A DNA stretch of 64,000 bases, from the NCBI GenBank assembly GCA_026874595.1, contig CM049314.1, positions 64,202,800-64,266,799 of the forward strand. The letters are read 5' to 3'. The notes below the pieces were generated by a model. It ran no database searches and was not told the DNA's origin. It saw only the letters and a program-made list of their open reading frames with translations. Of the stretch, positions 10,574 through 22,914 are shown piece after piece. The stretch comes from Sipunculus nudus (taxonomy: Eukaryota; Annelida; Sipuncula; Golfingiida; Sipunculidae). Every line of letters starts with the position of its first letter. The stretch's first letter is position 1. The position numbers were made by a program, and so were the translations under genes.

Positions 10574-10800
10574 CTAGACAGCTGAGTGGTAAAACGCTTG
10601 GCTCTCTCCGCTGGTGACCCGGGTTCGATCCCCGGTGTTGCTATGAGAGTGGGTTGTAGTTGCCCGTCCAAGGCCGGTGGTTTTCTCCGGGTACTCCGGT
10701 TTCCTCCACCTCTGCAGACTACCGAACGCCATCACCGGAGCCATGGAGAGTGCCGAGATTAGTAATTATAACTATTTGTACAATCCATGTTAAAAAAAAG
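10574..10800 (+). mobile_element. tRNA-derived SINE with conserved central domain
   Basis: The tRNA-like head has an A box 'agctgagtgg' and a perfect B box 'ggttcgatcc' (10622-10631). It is followed by a GC-rich core with 'ttttctccgggtactccgg' and 'tttcctcc', a sequence I associate with conserved cores of invertebrate SINE superfamilies such as MetaSINEs. The tail is AT-rich and ends at an A run. An RNA polymerase III promoter of this kind would drive a short non-coding RNA, mobilised by a partner LINE. Confidence 0.75.
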
Positions 10801-12790
10801 TTTATATTTATATATATATATATCTATTTATGGCTGGCATTTTGTAACTCACTCTTTTGATCAAATTTCTGTTTTTGGTGATATTTATGTACATAAGTGT
10901 ATGCATTATAAAAAGTTACCTGTCATTGACTAAACCAGGTACTCCAGCAATCTATTAAATCAAAACAATCACCATAGCTTGCAAAAAACTGAGTGAACCA
11001 ATTCTTTTAGCATATGAAAAAACAGTCTACTTTCATTACGACATGCTGACTGAAGAGACAGGGTCAAGGATATCTTTTGACAGATTTTGATTGGCTGATG
11101 GTAAAATCTGGTTCCATAAATAGGATAAATTACATCGTCAGCTGAAAGACGGCAGCTTGCACTGTCATGTGGAAACCTCCAGAAGGTTGCAAAGTATACA
11201 TTTAATAAGTTGGAATAAAATATCAAATTGTCTGTTGCCGGAGTGCTCAGAATGTTCTGTCACTGTCACATACTGAACAGAAATATTAGCGTTTCAAAAT
11301 TACGGTATCACCAAAAAGTGATGGCCGCCCGTTGGTGGGACAGACTATAGAAACTTTGATTGAAAGAAAAGTAAAACAATAACGGCAACGCTTTGGACCC
11401 TTGTCTAGCGGTAGTGACCTCTGGTGGAGAACTGCAACAGCCATAACGATACTTCCTCCATGTAAGGCAGGGAACCGAATCATATGATGAGAATAGGTTT
11501 TAATTATCCCAACGATTCCCTTTTTGGCCCGAGTATAGAATCCGGCCTACATTTCCAAGATGGTATTTAACTGACAGGACCATCTCATTTTAGAAGTAAT
11601 CAACAGAAGCCATGGCATGCCTGATGATATGACATCGTCATGCCTCTTACTTCTCCATTACTTGAATTCTAAACATCATTACGTCCGTCCGTATACAACC
11701 ACGTATCATTTTTCCTGACACCAATGATAACTCTGAAAGTGATAAGTGTTCTATACTTTGTGCCAAACACTGTTTTAACAAGTGAATAAAATCCTGACAC
11801 TACAGAAAATATCCACGTGCTGTAATATGTAGAATTTTATCGAGAAGCCACGCACCCAAGCATTGGTCTGATATATAAAATACAGTGTATTTCAGGAAAG
11901 AATACAAGAGGAAATGTTTTAACCTGTATTTTTCTGTTACGAATTGTTTTGATACGGGGACGGGAAGGGGATTAGGGTCCTACCCAGATATAACAAGAAC
12001 TCGTTTGTGTCCAAGTCTATATTCTTCGCAGTTCACACAATCATAATTCGGTACAAGTTTCTTCGAATATTTGACAGAATGGCGGAAACTATAGTCAAGG
12101 TCAACCATATTCATGGCTACCTTCTGTAGTGTGAAACATAAACAGATAATATACACGACAACAATACATATAATATTTGGTCATATCCTTCATTTGTGGA
12201 ACTCTTTTCTTAATACCATGTACAAGACAACATACCTAATCTGTGTACCTGTGAAAACTTAATATGCACCTTATATTTATATATCTGTACAATAATGGGA
12301 CACCATAACAGTAACTCCTCCTAAACGAACGAAAGTTCCAACTCGTGATTCCTAAATATGCTAAAACTGTGCTAATATAATATTTTTATTCCTTGTTATG
12401 CTAATACAAATGATCTGATTAATATTAATCCTTTGTGTGTGTACATATTCAAGAAAAGTATATTGCAAATATAAAAACAACAGTAGAACTCCATTCCCGT
12501 GTACATGTATAATTTTATTTACGTGTTCACATTAAGTAAAATGTAAATACATGAAAATGTGACAAAAATACCCTGGAAGACCAAGGAGTACAGTTCTTTG
12601 GTTATTCTCCTCTTATTTAAATCGTTGTGTACAATGTGTATATTCTACCATGACTGCTGTTCTGTGGAGCTGATTGTGCACGTAACCAGAGGTACCCTTA
12701 ATGACATCAGCAATTTGTAATGCAACTAATGGATTCAGCGTGAGATATAAACCCCTTGTGTGGTTTTTATTTTAACAAAGAAAAAAAAGA
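10801..12790. other. Low-copy AT-rich stretch, no gene recognised
   Basis: Short frames such as the 65-codon minus-strand frame at 11286-11483 and the 85-codon one at 10969-11226 show no known domain. No tRNA, repeat array or promoter is evident. Confidence 0.4.
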
Positions 12791-13051
12791 GACCCATGGG
12801 TCACGTCGCTCAGCTGAAATTTAGAATAATTTAGCAAATGCAAAAGATACTTATTTCTTATATATATATATATATATTTCTTTTTAAGTACATGTGTAAC
12901 ATGTATATGAACAATGCAAGTCTTAAACATTTTGAACCCGAGTACAAGAACCAATTACACCAACATCATTGCAAAAATACTGGAATGGGTTCACATAACA
13001 CAAAAAATGAGTGTAGTTGGCGCCACCAATCTTGTATACAATGAAGCTTTC

Positions 13052-13106
<55 letters not shown>

Positions 13107-14640
13107 CCAAATTTCAGCTGACATCATATAGCAAACCATTCCTTAGAAATAAGCAGATATATACACTGTGCTATAGTCATTGTAGGTGGCGCAGCACCAG
13201 TCTTGTGTACGAGAAAACCATCAAAATACATTGATATGTCAAAATTTATATCAAGCTAATACATTAAACTTCTGAGTCAGGTGGACTGGGCTGACCAGGT
13301 TTAGGTGAGAAAGGCAGTTGCTCCGAGTGTACGGGAACGAATTGCCATAGCTGCAGCTACTGCACTGAGTGTACTCTTGGCCTGCACATGGCTGCACTGA
13401 GAGAACTCTTCACCTGTGCTTGGCTGCACTTAGTGAACTCTTAACGTGTTGCATAATCTGACACAGTTGACCGTCTGACAAAGTTATAAATAGATTGAAA
13501 TTGACCTTTTGCCTGTAGCCAAATCTGAAATACTTGGCACTCTGCCAAGCTATATATAGATCTATACAGATACAATCTTGGCCTGTTGGTTAATCTGTAT
13601 TCACACACTTAAAGACTTTTGCTACATGTTTTTTTCAAGCTGACATCCATAATTTTTTTGAATGTTTAGAATAAAGATGTAGTCCTTTCATTGTTAATGG
13701 TCCAATAACTCTGCCAGCAATCATTTAACCTAAATTGAAGAAAGGCCTCCTAAGAATAATTTTTGTGCAATGTTACAGAAGTTACAGTGGTGCAGAAGAA
13801 GACTATTGTAACCCTCAGTTTGAAATAGGCTTGTTAATGGCCACAATACCACTTCAGCTTTCTACGACTGGATCTACGAAATAATCAATGAACCCTAACT
13901 ATTCGAATACAATTGAGAGTACCAAACCTAATTCTTTTGAAAATTAAACCATTCAGCTTGAGATGTTTATCATAAAACATTTTTTAAGCTGAAAGAGGCT
14001 TAAATTACAAGGTTATTGACCGCAAAAAGCAGGTCCATTTTGGTCGCGCCACAAAAAGATTACATTCCAAATATCAGGCATGCGCCCAACATTTACACAA
14101 CACTCCAAGCATTTGATGCTAGCTCCTGCCGTTTCTGTAATAGTAATGTCAGTATGCTAACTTGGCCAAAAGACTAAAAAGCATCGAACCCAAACCATTT
14201 GAAGTAACCTGAGAGAGCACATCTCTGGGATCACTTCTGCGGGTAATTGAACAGTCTGGCTGTATGATTTCGAAGAAAAAGATTTTCAAAGTTTTTTTTT
14301 TAATTTTCCCCCCGTAAAATATAAGATGATGCAGGTGGCGCACCAAAATGTTTGAATCCACAACATTTTTGCATAAAATTAGAGGATGCCAGCATCTGCT
14401 GTTCTTCAGAAATTATGGGTTAATATACTGATGACCGATGATCCCCTTACAAAAAGGCCGATGCAGGTGGCGCCACCAATACCTCAATTTCAAATAAAAC
14501 TCATGTGACAAATATTTGAATATATTTGGTGATGACAGCTTTAGCCATTTCCGGTATTGTAATTTTAGTACCAGACAGACAGATAAAAGAGGGGGACGGT
14601 CTGTGGTGGTTTCGCATGCAGGCAGACTGACAGACAGTCG
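12791..14640 (+). mobile_element. Decayed pearl/HINE-like element(s)
   Basis: Begins with the family 5' terminus (GACCCATGGGTC at 12791 followed by 'gtcgctcagctga') and holds several 'ggtggcgc(c)acc' modules near 13019, 13186, 14334 and 14466. The putative 3' part is a degraded GACA patch near 14573-14640. The right boundary is uncertain. Two (AT)n tracts lie inside. Confidence 0.45.
13056..13102. repeat. (AT)n microsatellite
   Basis: Uninterrupted AT run; crossing frames encode only Tyr-Ile repeats. Confidence 0.95.
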
Positions 14641-14832
14641 GATAGCTGCCCAAAGTTACATAATAACAAGGCCTGGGTGTGTGGCAAAACCACCAAGACG
14701 TAGACACTCTTCTAAAACCTGGATAATGGCTGCATTTTTTATCAACTGCTTTCCAGTTTCAGATTATTATATAATAAATTCATATGTCCATCATGTGACC
14801 AATAAATCAACAGAGCTTACATGAAAAATAGG

Positions 14833-16204
14833 GACCCATGGGTCCTGACGTTCAGCTGAGGTCTATAAGAATAGGCTTGTGAGTTTCTTTTTTCTCAAAA
14901 TATGGGTCGTGTGATCAGTTTGAAGCCAACCTATCTACCCAAACTGGACTTTTCATCCATAGACTAATTTGTCAATGGATGGGCCCTGTGACGTTGATCT
15001 TTAACCTAATGACTCTAAAATCAAAAGGAACCTTTACCTATTGGCACTTACGCCACGTGGAAGACGGAAGATTTTGGATGAAAAAGTTTGACTAAAAATA
15101 TGCAACTACAGTTTTTTTAGAGAAAGAAGCGGGTCCTCTTACCTTGACCTCATGACCCCAAAACCAAAATGGTTCTAACATTATTCGTAGGTCATATATT
15201 AGTCAAGTTTGAATCCAATATGTCAATCCAAAGTAGAGTTATCATCTGGAAACAAATATGTGGACATATGGCCCCTGTGACTTTGAACTTTGACCTTGTG
15301 ACCCCAAAAACTTCCAGATTCTTCCCCTATTGGCAGGTCAGCTATAAATGCAAGATGGAAGGTTTGGGATGAAAATTTGGCTAAAAGTGCATCCACAGTC
15401 TTCTAAATATGAGGCTGCTGTGACCTTGACCTTTTACCACATGACCCAAATCAAGAGAGTTCTTGCGTTAGAGGTGGGCTATATATGTCAAGTTTGAAAT
15501 CCATATGTCAATTCAAACTGGAGTTATCATCATGAAACCAATTTTAAGGGTATACAGAAAAATAAACAGACGGACGGACAGGGTGATTAGTATAGAGCAT
15601 TGGCTTGTTCAAGTGGGGCCCTAGTAAAAAAAAACAAAGTTTCAGGACAGAAAATACCACAGTTGCAATATAATTTGGCAGTCTCAAAATAAAGGAAAAA
15701 ATGGATCAAAATACAAAAAGTTGCGCCACCAGTCTTCAGGAATTGGAGAACCCAGTCATTATCAAAATTCACGCTGGGTTTCAGGATACTGAATGAAATA
15801 ATAGCTGAGAACCAGACATAAATACTGTCATTTGACAGTCTCAAAAAGAGAAACTAAATAGAAAAAAGACAGAAATACAGATGGCGACACCATTTTTTCG
15901 GGAACTGACGAAACTAGTCATGGTAAATATTCAAGGCAAGATTCATGGCAATCCATGTATTAATTATTAAGAAACTGGAGGTTTTGTATCAAATTTTAAT
16001 TATTCTGGTGGTACTAACAAGCCCCACAGCTCGGAGGTTATATCAGTGAAGATTTTTTATTTACCTCCCTGGATGTACAATTAGAAGTTTCCAGGTCCAG
16101 CTGCTACGAATTGTGCTCTGCTAACGGACGGCGAGACGGCCGGACGGATGGTGTACAAAGCGCTTTACCTATACCTCTGTTGACCTTCAGTCAGCGGAGC
16201 CAAA
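14833..16204 (+). mobile_element. Pearl/HINE-like element with ~150-bp tandem core
   Basis: The 5' end shows GACCCATGGGTC plus 'gttcagctga'; the 3' end 'gaccttcagtcagcggagcc' is a variant of the family hairpin. Between them lie about four diverged units of roughly 150 bp (near 14990, 15140, 15290 and 15430), each with a TGACC-rich segment followed by 'atgaccc' or similar. A first ACGG patch is near 15571 and a second near 16128-16148, so two 3' ends may be stacked. Confidence 0.6.
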
Positions 16205-16286
16205 ATGCGCCCCTGCTTAAGGTGAACAAAGTTTAAGGGTAATTATTCACATTTATATGCTGATAACATCTAGTTGAAATACAATG

Positions 16287-16823
16287 GACCCATGGGTCAC
16301 TGTGCTCAGCTGAAGTTAACCTTGACGGTAAAAATCTAAAATAATATCAAATGGAGATAAAGTGGGAGAGCAGGAGGTAATATTGGCAATGGTTAGTTAA
16401 TATGATTAGTTTTTATTGGTAAGAAATTGTTGCAAAAAAATATTTTCTGACCTGACCATGTGTTTCCTAATGTTGAAAGTGAAGCATGTGAGCAATTTGT
16501 GAAAAAAAATGATCCGCAATTACCATGATCATTGGTTGGCTTTTTGATAAAATGTTTGTAGGTCAGCAGTTTACACATTTATTTAATTAAATCTATTTTT
16601 TTATTATATATTATTGAATAATATAACTAACGTCACCAGTCAATAGGTGCAAGGATCGATGATGTGTGTGGGGTGGGGCTGGATGTGTGTGTGTGGGGGG
16701 GGGGAGGGGTGGCGTAATGTTGGGAGTTACAACATCTTTGTATATACACAGGACAATCACTAAATTCAACGGTGCTTACAGTATTAAAAAAAGTTCATTC
16801 CCAATTACTGAACATTAACAAGG
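16287..16823 (+). repeat. 5'-end fragment of a pearl/HINE-like element plus dispersed repeat
   Basis: GACCCATGGGTC at 16287 is followed by 'gtgctcagctga'; the remainder is diverged and includes the paralogue of 9700-9870 and a G-rich run near 16680-16710. Confidence 0.45.
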
Positions 16824-17290
16824 GACCCATGGGTCACAGCGCTCAGCTGTTATATATGATCATAAAATATGATTGGGAAGAGGAGGTAGACAAATGCTGG
16901 TTTTGTGTGGTAATATAAGCTATATTATGAGTTGGTGGTGTTTAACTCATGTTATGTAAGATTTTGATAATGTCCTTGGAGACAGAAAAGAGGACTGATG
17001 TCATTTATATCATTTATAGTTGAAATTGTGTCTTGACTTGGCCATAAAACCTTATCTACATTGCAGTAAAATTATTTGAAAAAAAAACTGTCCATTATGA
17101 GTCATGTTGATTATGCTTATTACAAATGAGTTAAATGTTATTTAATAATTACAGCTTATCCCTACCCTAGAGAAGCAAAGACAGCGCAAATAATATATGT
17201 TAACCTATTTATTAAAAGAGTTCAGTATTTTGATTAAATATATCACAAAATTGTGTATATTTTGTCCTGGATTTTCATTAATAAACAAGG
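16824..17290 (+). repeat. 5'-end fragment of the 45.2-kb-type element
   Basis: Starts with GACCCATGGGTC and 'gcgctcagctgttatatatg', then follows 45206 onward ('tgctggttttgtgtggtaat', 'tatattatgagtt') before decaying. No 3' end is seen before the next element begins at 17291. Confidence 0.55.
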
Positions 17291-17518
17291 GACCTATGGG
17301 TCACGGCGCTCATCTGTTATATATGATTAAAAATATGATTTAGAAATGAGGCACATGCTGGTTTTATGCGATAAAAAAACAAGTGACCCAGGGGTCATGA
17401 CGCTCAGCTGACCAGGAAGACTTCACAAAAGTAATTTTATCATCTGAATGTCAAATTTGAATGAAATACTTTTTCCAAACTTGACCTTTTGTATAAAATC
17501 ATCCAATATTCATTGGGG

Positions 17519-18165
17519 TACTATAGAGCTCTGTAGCATGAAGGATATGGGTAACAGACACGTATTTTCAAGGTTTACAAGATGACTTTTCAGGGGTCTC
17601 CCAGCATGTCAAAAAATAAAATTCTAGGTCCAGTTATTATGATTTGTGCCCTGTTAACAGATGACCAAATGTTTATTCTAGGGGGTATTTCAAAGCCGCA
17701 TAGGATGAAGGATATGGGTAACAGAGATGTAATTTCAGGTGCACAAGGAGACTTTTCAGGGGCCTCCCAGCATATCAGGAAAGGAGATTCTAGGTCAAGT
17801 CATTATAATTTGTGCTCTGTTAACAGATGACCAAATCTTTATTCTGGCGAGTACTTCGGAGCCCCATAGCATGAAGGATATGGGTAACAGAGACCTAATT
17901 TCAGGTTTCCAAAATGTTTCATGGACCTCCCTGCATGTCAAGAAAGAAGATTCTAGGTCCAGTCATTATGATTTGTGCCCTGTTAATATATGACCAAATC
18001 TTTATTCTGGGGGGTACTTCAGAGCCCCATAGCTCACAGAATATGGGTAACAGGGACCTTATTTCGGGTTTCCATGTAGACCTTTTATGGGCTTCCCTGG
18101 AGGTGAGGACAGAAGATTCTTGGTCCAGTCATTATGATTTGTGCCCTGTTTACAGATGACCAAAT
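17519..18165 (+). repeat. ~160-bp tandem core units
   Basis: About four units carry 'ggatatgggtaacagaga', 'aagattctaggtcca' and 'gatttgtgccctgttaa' in the same order. The units drift by point changes, so the array is old. Confidence 0.8.
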
Positions 18166-19600
18166 GTTTATAGATCACAAAAGTAGAGTAAAAAAACGTA
18201 AAAAAAATAAAAAAAAATATAGGTGGCGCCACCAATCTCCAGAAATTGATGAAACACTCCATGATCAATATCCATGCAAAGAATCATGGTGATTAATGCA
18301 TTAGTTGTTCAGATACTTGAGCTTTTGTATTAAATTTTGCATTATTCTGGGGGGTACTTCAGAACCCCATAGCTCGGAGAATATAGGTCACAGTGACCTA
18401 ATTTCAGGTTTACAAGGAGAATTTCCATAGACCTCCCAGGATGTCAAGTAAGAAGATTCCAGGTCTAGCGGTTACGATTTGTGCCCTGTTAACAGACAGA
18501 CGCCTGGATGGCCGGACGGACAACGGACAAAAGGTGATCCCTATAGCTCAGATGAATTACAGTTAGCTGAGCTAAAAATTGAAAAAATACAGGTGGCGCC
18601 ACCAGAATGCAGAAACTGATGAAACATTTCATGATCAATATCCATGCAAAGAATCATGGTGATCAATATAATAATTGTTCAGATACTTGAGCTTTTGTAT
18701 CAAATTTTCCATTATTCCGGGGGGTACTTCGGAGCCCCATAGCTCAGAGGTTATGGGTAACAGAGACCTAATTTCAAGTGTTTAAGGAGACTTTTCATGG
18801 GCCTCTCAGCATGTCAAGAGAGAAGATTCTAGGTCCAGTTGTTACAATTTGTGCCATGTTAACTGATGACCGCATCTTATGAGGTCTCAAAAATAGAGAA
18901 AAAAATTCATAAAAATAAAAAAAATATAGGTGGCGCCACCAGACTGCAGAAACTGATGAAACATTCCATGATCAATATCCATGCAAAGAATCATGGTGAT
19001 CAATGCAATAGTTGTTCAGATACTGGAGCTTTTGAATCAAATTTTCCATTATTCTGGGGGGTATTTCGGAGCCCCGTAGGTCAGAGGTTATGGGTAACAG
19101 AGACTTAATTTCAGGTTTCCAAAGAGACTTTTCATGGGCCTCCCAGAATTTTAAGACAGAAGATTCTAGGTCCAGTCATTACAATTTGTGCCCTGTTAAC
19201 AGATGACCACATCTCAAGAGGTCTCAAAAATAAAGAAAAAAATCGTAAAAATCGAAAAAATATAGGTGGCGCCACCAGACTGCAGAAACTGATGAAACAT
19301 TCCATGATCAATATCCATGCACAGAATCATGGTGATCAATGCAATAGTTGTTCAGATACTTGAGCTTTTGTATCAAATTTTCCATTTTTCTGGGGGGTAC
19401 TTCGGAGCCCCATAGCTAAGAGGTTTTGGGTAACAGAGACCTAATTTCAGGTTTCCAAGGAGATTTTTCATGGTACTCCCTGGATGTTAAGTTAGAAGAT
19501 TCCAGGTCCAGTGGTTACGATTTGTGCCTGGTTAACGGACAGACAGACGGACAGACGGACAGACAGACGGACAGACAGACAGACAGACGGACAAAGAGTG
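18166..19600 (+). repeat. ~340-bp higher-order tandem units
   Basis: Four units each combine the 160-bp core with an A-rich linker, the palindrome GGTGGCGCCACC and 'aatcatggtgatcaatgc'. The palindromes start near 18222, 18592, 18929 and 19265, giving a spacing of about 335-370 bp. Confidence 0.8.
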
Positions 19601-22152
19601 ATCGCTATAGCTCAGATGACTTTCAGTCAGCTGAGCTAATAATAAGCTGTATAATGACTTGTTGTTGTATAGCTTATGTATGATTTTGATAGTACCTTTG
19701 GAGACAGGGAAGAGGATTGATTTCATTTATTTTATTAACAAATGGAGTGCTATTGTCACACAGGTTTTGACTTGGCCATATAACTTATAAGCAGAACATA
19801 TAATATAAGAGTTTCACTATTTATTAAAAAAATTACAAATATTGTCCCAAATATAATTTTTATTAAAAATAATAAGAGAATCGTATGATTTTTTAAAATA
19901 AAATATAACTAAAGTTATTATTAAAATAATATTAAAGAATATATTCATGAATGCATTCATGAATACATTTTGAAAGTATTTGCACTGATATTCATTTACT
20001 TTCATTTTTACCAGAATTCCCATTCTTATGAAAGGAATTTTATCATGGAGTACATATTCATATTTGTATTTAAATACAGTTGCAAAGTATTCGCACAATG
20101 TCTGGTATTTATTCAGTTTTCACCAAACAATGATGTTGAGAATCCAGAATATACAAAATTCACACATTTAAATAATGATCATAAGTACCTGGTTTTATGG
20201 CTTTTATTTATATTAAAAAAATAAATGTAATATATTCATTTTGGACTAATTTCACATCAATGTACACACTAGACACAGTAGGAATCTAGATTAATATTAT
20301 CAACTGCATCTTTGTCAATCATTAATTTCCTTCATATGATCCCTAATGATTAGTAATGAATAATATGATTTACTTTTTTATCATTAAAATTGAACTGAAA
20401 AATACCATAGGTGACTGCATGGTGTTATTTGGAATACGTGACATTCTATCCATCGATACAATTCTTATATCATCAGTAACTCAAGTTAATTTCCTGTTAT
20501 TATCAACTAACAAATTACTTTTCTATTTTTCTTTAATTTGTTATTAAAAATCAATAAAAATTTATTAATTTATTGTTTATTGTTACATGTATGTTGTTGG
20601 TTAAAACTACTAGATGAGTAAGGCTGGACACCTGGATCAACTGTGGCTGGCCATAAGCTGCCTGGCTGCCCTAGTTTATGCCTCCCCTTAAGCATGCATA
20701 ATTTGTTGAAAGTTCAACAAGGTCAACATACAGGTGACTCAAGAGGGGCTAGAGCGAGCCAAGGTCTGACATGGTCTCATAAAAACATTAATAAAAGCTA
20801 CAATTTTGGCCAATTTCTTTCAGCTTTCTAAACTAAAAACCTGAAATCCTTATGTGTGCATGCATGATATGAAAATTATATCAACAGTGCTCACAGGAAA
20901 CAAACGTGCCATGGTCAAAGTTGGGCAAAATTTAAGGTACTAATTTTATATTTATACTAATAACTTATAAAAGTTGAAAAATTCAGAACTAATTTTGGAT
21001 ATTCAATTGAATCTTGATTAAATAATGTTACATCCCTGACAAAAAATCTCTAGCTTCAGCAATCCTCTTTTAAGGGAATAAATGTATTTCTTGATTTTTT
21101 ACAAAGTGCATTATGTTTTGGCCCATAACTTAAAACAATTATGCACTACTGACATCATTTCTGGCATTTTCATAGAGAATGTATAGAAAAATATGTATAT
21201 TATATATGATTAAATTCAGATCAGTGGTTTTGATATTAGGCAGTCTTGAAGTGTAACAATGGGTTTTTAATGGAAAAATGAAGTTTTTCGTTAATATCTC
21301 GAAGGTATTAAGTCCTAGTGACCAATTTCTTGGCATGGTAGGGGATTTTTGAGACATATAATTGTATGCCAAATTTTAGGAGCTGAGAGCTGAAGCTGGG
21401 GAGCTGAGCTCTTGCAAACTGCATGACACTAGCTTGATGTAAATAATATGTTACATGGTGCTTGAAAACTTAAATAAAATCTACAGTTTTTGATCAACTG
21501 GTTTCAAATTTTTGGTGTTAACAGGCAAAATGCTAACAAAAACATGCTGTGAAAATTAAATCCACAGTACTTACAGGAAAAAAACGTGCCATGGTCAAAG
21601 TTGGGCAAAATTTAAGGTACCAATTTTTTATTTTTTGTTAATATTTTAAAAAATTTAAAAGATTTTGATCAAATTTTGGGTATACAATTTAATTTTGATT
21701 AATTAAAGTTATATTACTGGAAAAAAAGTCCATAGCTTTAACATGTTTTGTGTTAATTGATCAAATATCTTTCCTGATTTTTTACAAAATGCATTAGGTT
21801 TGGCCCATAACTTTTTTAAATTAAATAATACAGACATAATTTCTGGCATGTGCATAGAAACTATATAGAGGAATATTTATGGTAAATACAAGGAAAAACA
21901 GATGAGTAGTTTTGATATTATGCAGTCCTGAAGTGTGAAAATAGGTTTTTAATAAAAAATTGAGGTTTTTCCTTAATTTCTCGAAGGAACGAAGTCGCAA
22001 AGACCCAGTTTTCGGCTTGGTAGGAGATCTTGGGGACATCTAACATTATGTCGAATTTTGGATTCCTAGGTCTTACGGTTTCAAAACGTGCCACATCTAC
22101 GGACGGACGGACGGCACGACGGACGGACGGACGACGGACAAAGGACCACGAC

Positions 22153-22183
22153 TATAGCTCAGATGACTTATAGTCAGCTGAGC
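22153..22183 (+). repeat. Terminal 3' hairpin of the pearl/HINE-like family
   Basis: AGCTCAGATGAC, loop TTATA, GTCAGCTGAGCT: a 12-bp stem with one mismatch, followed by AAAAA. The same hairpin ends the copies at 19639, 26262, 33132, 33746, 41566 and 49060. A 3' hairpin next to CTAA recalls Helitron/Helentron ends. Confidence 0.75.
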
Positions 22184-22186
22184 TAA

Positions 22187-22375
22187 AAATTGTAACTTTG
22201 TCTTTATTAACTTAAAAACATCATGAAATATGTTTAGTTACAAAAAGTACTCATTAAAGTATTCATGAGTACTTCTGAAAAAGTGCAAAAGTACCCATAC
22301 TTGAACTCAAGTACTTTTAAAGTACTCATTACATGTCTTGAGTATTTTAAAAGTACTCGTGCCCAACTCTGTTTA
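22187..22375. mobile_element. hAT-like end with AAGTACT repeats
   Basis: Many direct and inverted copies of 'aagtact' are followed by 'gtgcccaactctg', whose reverse complement CAGAGTTGGGC resembles common hAT termini. No matching opposite end was found. Confidence 0.35.
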
Positions 22376-22582
22376 GAACAACAAGGAGGTTAAGTCACAT
22401 TTTTGGTTGGACATGTTAGGGGTACAAAGTAACAGCAAAATCAACGAGTATTCCATCAACCAATTAAATGCTTAATTCTGACGTGATTATAGTTTGAAAT
22501 GGTCATGTAAAGTTTCTGCAATGACGGGGTTATGTCTAGCGGGGAATTGAACTTGTTACGGTTTTCATGTATCAGGAAAAAA

Positions 22583-22630
22583 ATGGCGGATATGAAAGGA
22601 CAAGCAAAACATGTGACACCACCTTATCAG
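22583..22630 (+). CDS. Candidate first coding exon, MADMKGQAKHVTPPYQ
   Basis: An ATG in a favourable context (AAAAATGG) opens 16 codons that end exactly at a strong donor CAG|GTGAGT, leaving phase 0. The exon sits in a non-repetitive stretch (about 22380-22910), and the 200 bp upstream have no repeat similarity, as expected for a promoter and 5' UTR. The continuation is not visible: the following DNA is a repeat insertion at 23135, and no convincing acceptor-linked partner exon was found downstream. The family is not recognised. Confidence 0.45.
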
Positions 22631-22914
22631 GTGAGTAAGTGGTAAAATGAATAAACTATTTCTGATTTAAAGTTGAAAATTCAAGTAGTTTACAGTGAGC
22701 CAATGAAGTCAGTTTGATTTTAGAACGTATTGATTTGGCCATACATGGCATCGACCTGCAAAAACACGTTATGGAGTTGACCATTTTGTTTCTCAACTAA
22801 TGTGCACTTTAAAAAAACGCAGTGATATACCCAATATAGTTTCCTATTGCAAGTAATAAGACAATTGTAAGAATGCTCCTAACAGATCCATACACGTTGT
22901 GAAAACTTTCTATA

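Larger units (their letters stand above)
17384..19639 (+). mobile_element. Nested pearl/HINE-like element with tandem core and (GACA/GACG)n
   Basis: The 5' end GACCCAGGGGTC plus 'cgctcagctgacc' is followed by about four ~160-bp units (from 17519) and then ~340-bp units that add 'ataggtggcgccacc' and 'gaaacattccatgatcaata'. Next come a GACA/GACG tract (19536-19592) and the 3' hairpin ending about 19639. An internal 3' end at 18540-18577 shows it is a stack of at least two elements. The reading frames across the units (17582-18159) are translations of the repeat. Confidence 0.7.
17291..22186 (+). mobile_element. Pearl/HINE-like element (45.2-kb type), interrupted by a second one
   Basis: Its 5' end (GACCTATGGGTC, 17291) and first ~85 bp match 45206-45290. 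The match breaks at about 17376, where another element begins, and resumes at about 19640 with 'aataagctgta', as in the uninterrupted copy near 45295. It ends with an ACGG tract (22098-22140) and the family 3' hairpin at about 22153-22186. The body is non-coding and AT-rich. Confidence 0.65.

Noticed and set aside
12914-13234. 106-codon frame with a Tyr-Ile stretch
   Set aside because: The middle is the (AT)n microsatellite; the flanks are decayed repeat.
17582-18159. Three overlapping plus-strand frames with similar peptides
   Set aside because: They are translations of the ~160-bp tandem core and stop at each unit; no coding signal.
17519-19600. CRISPR-like regular spacing
   Set aside because: Units are long, diverged and contiguous with no unique spacers, in a eukaryotic repeat.
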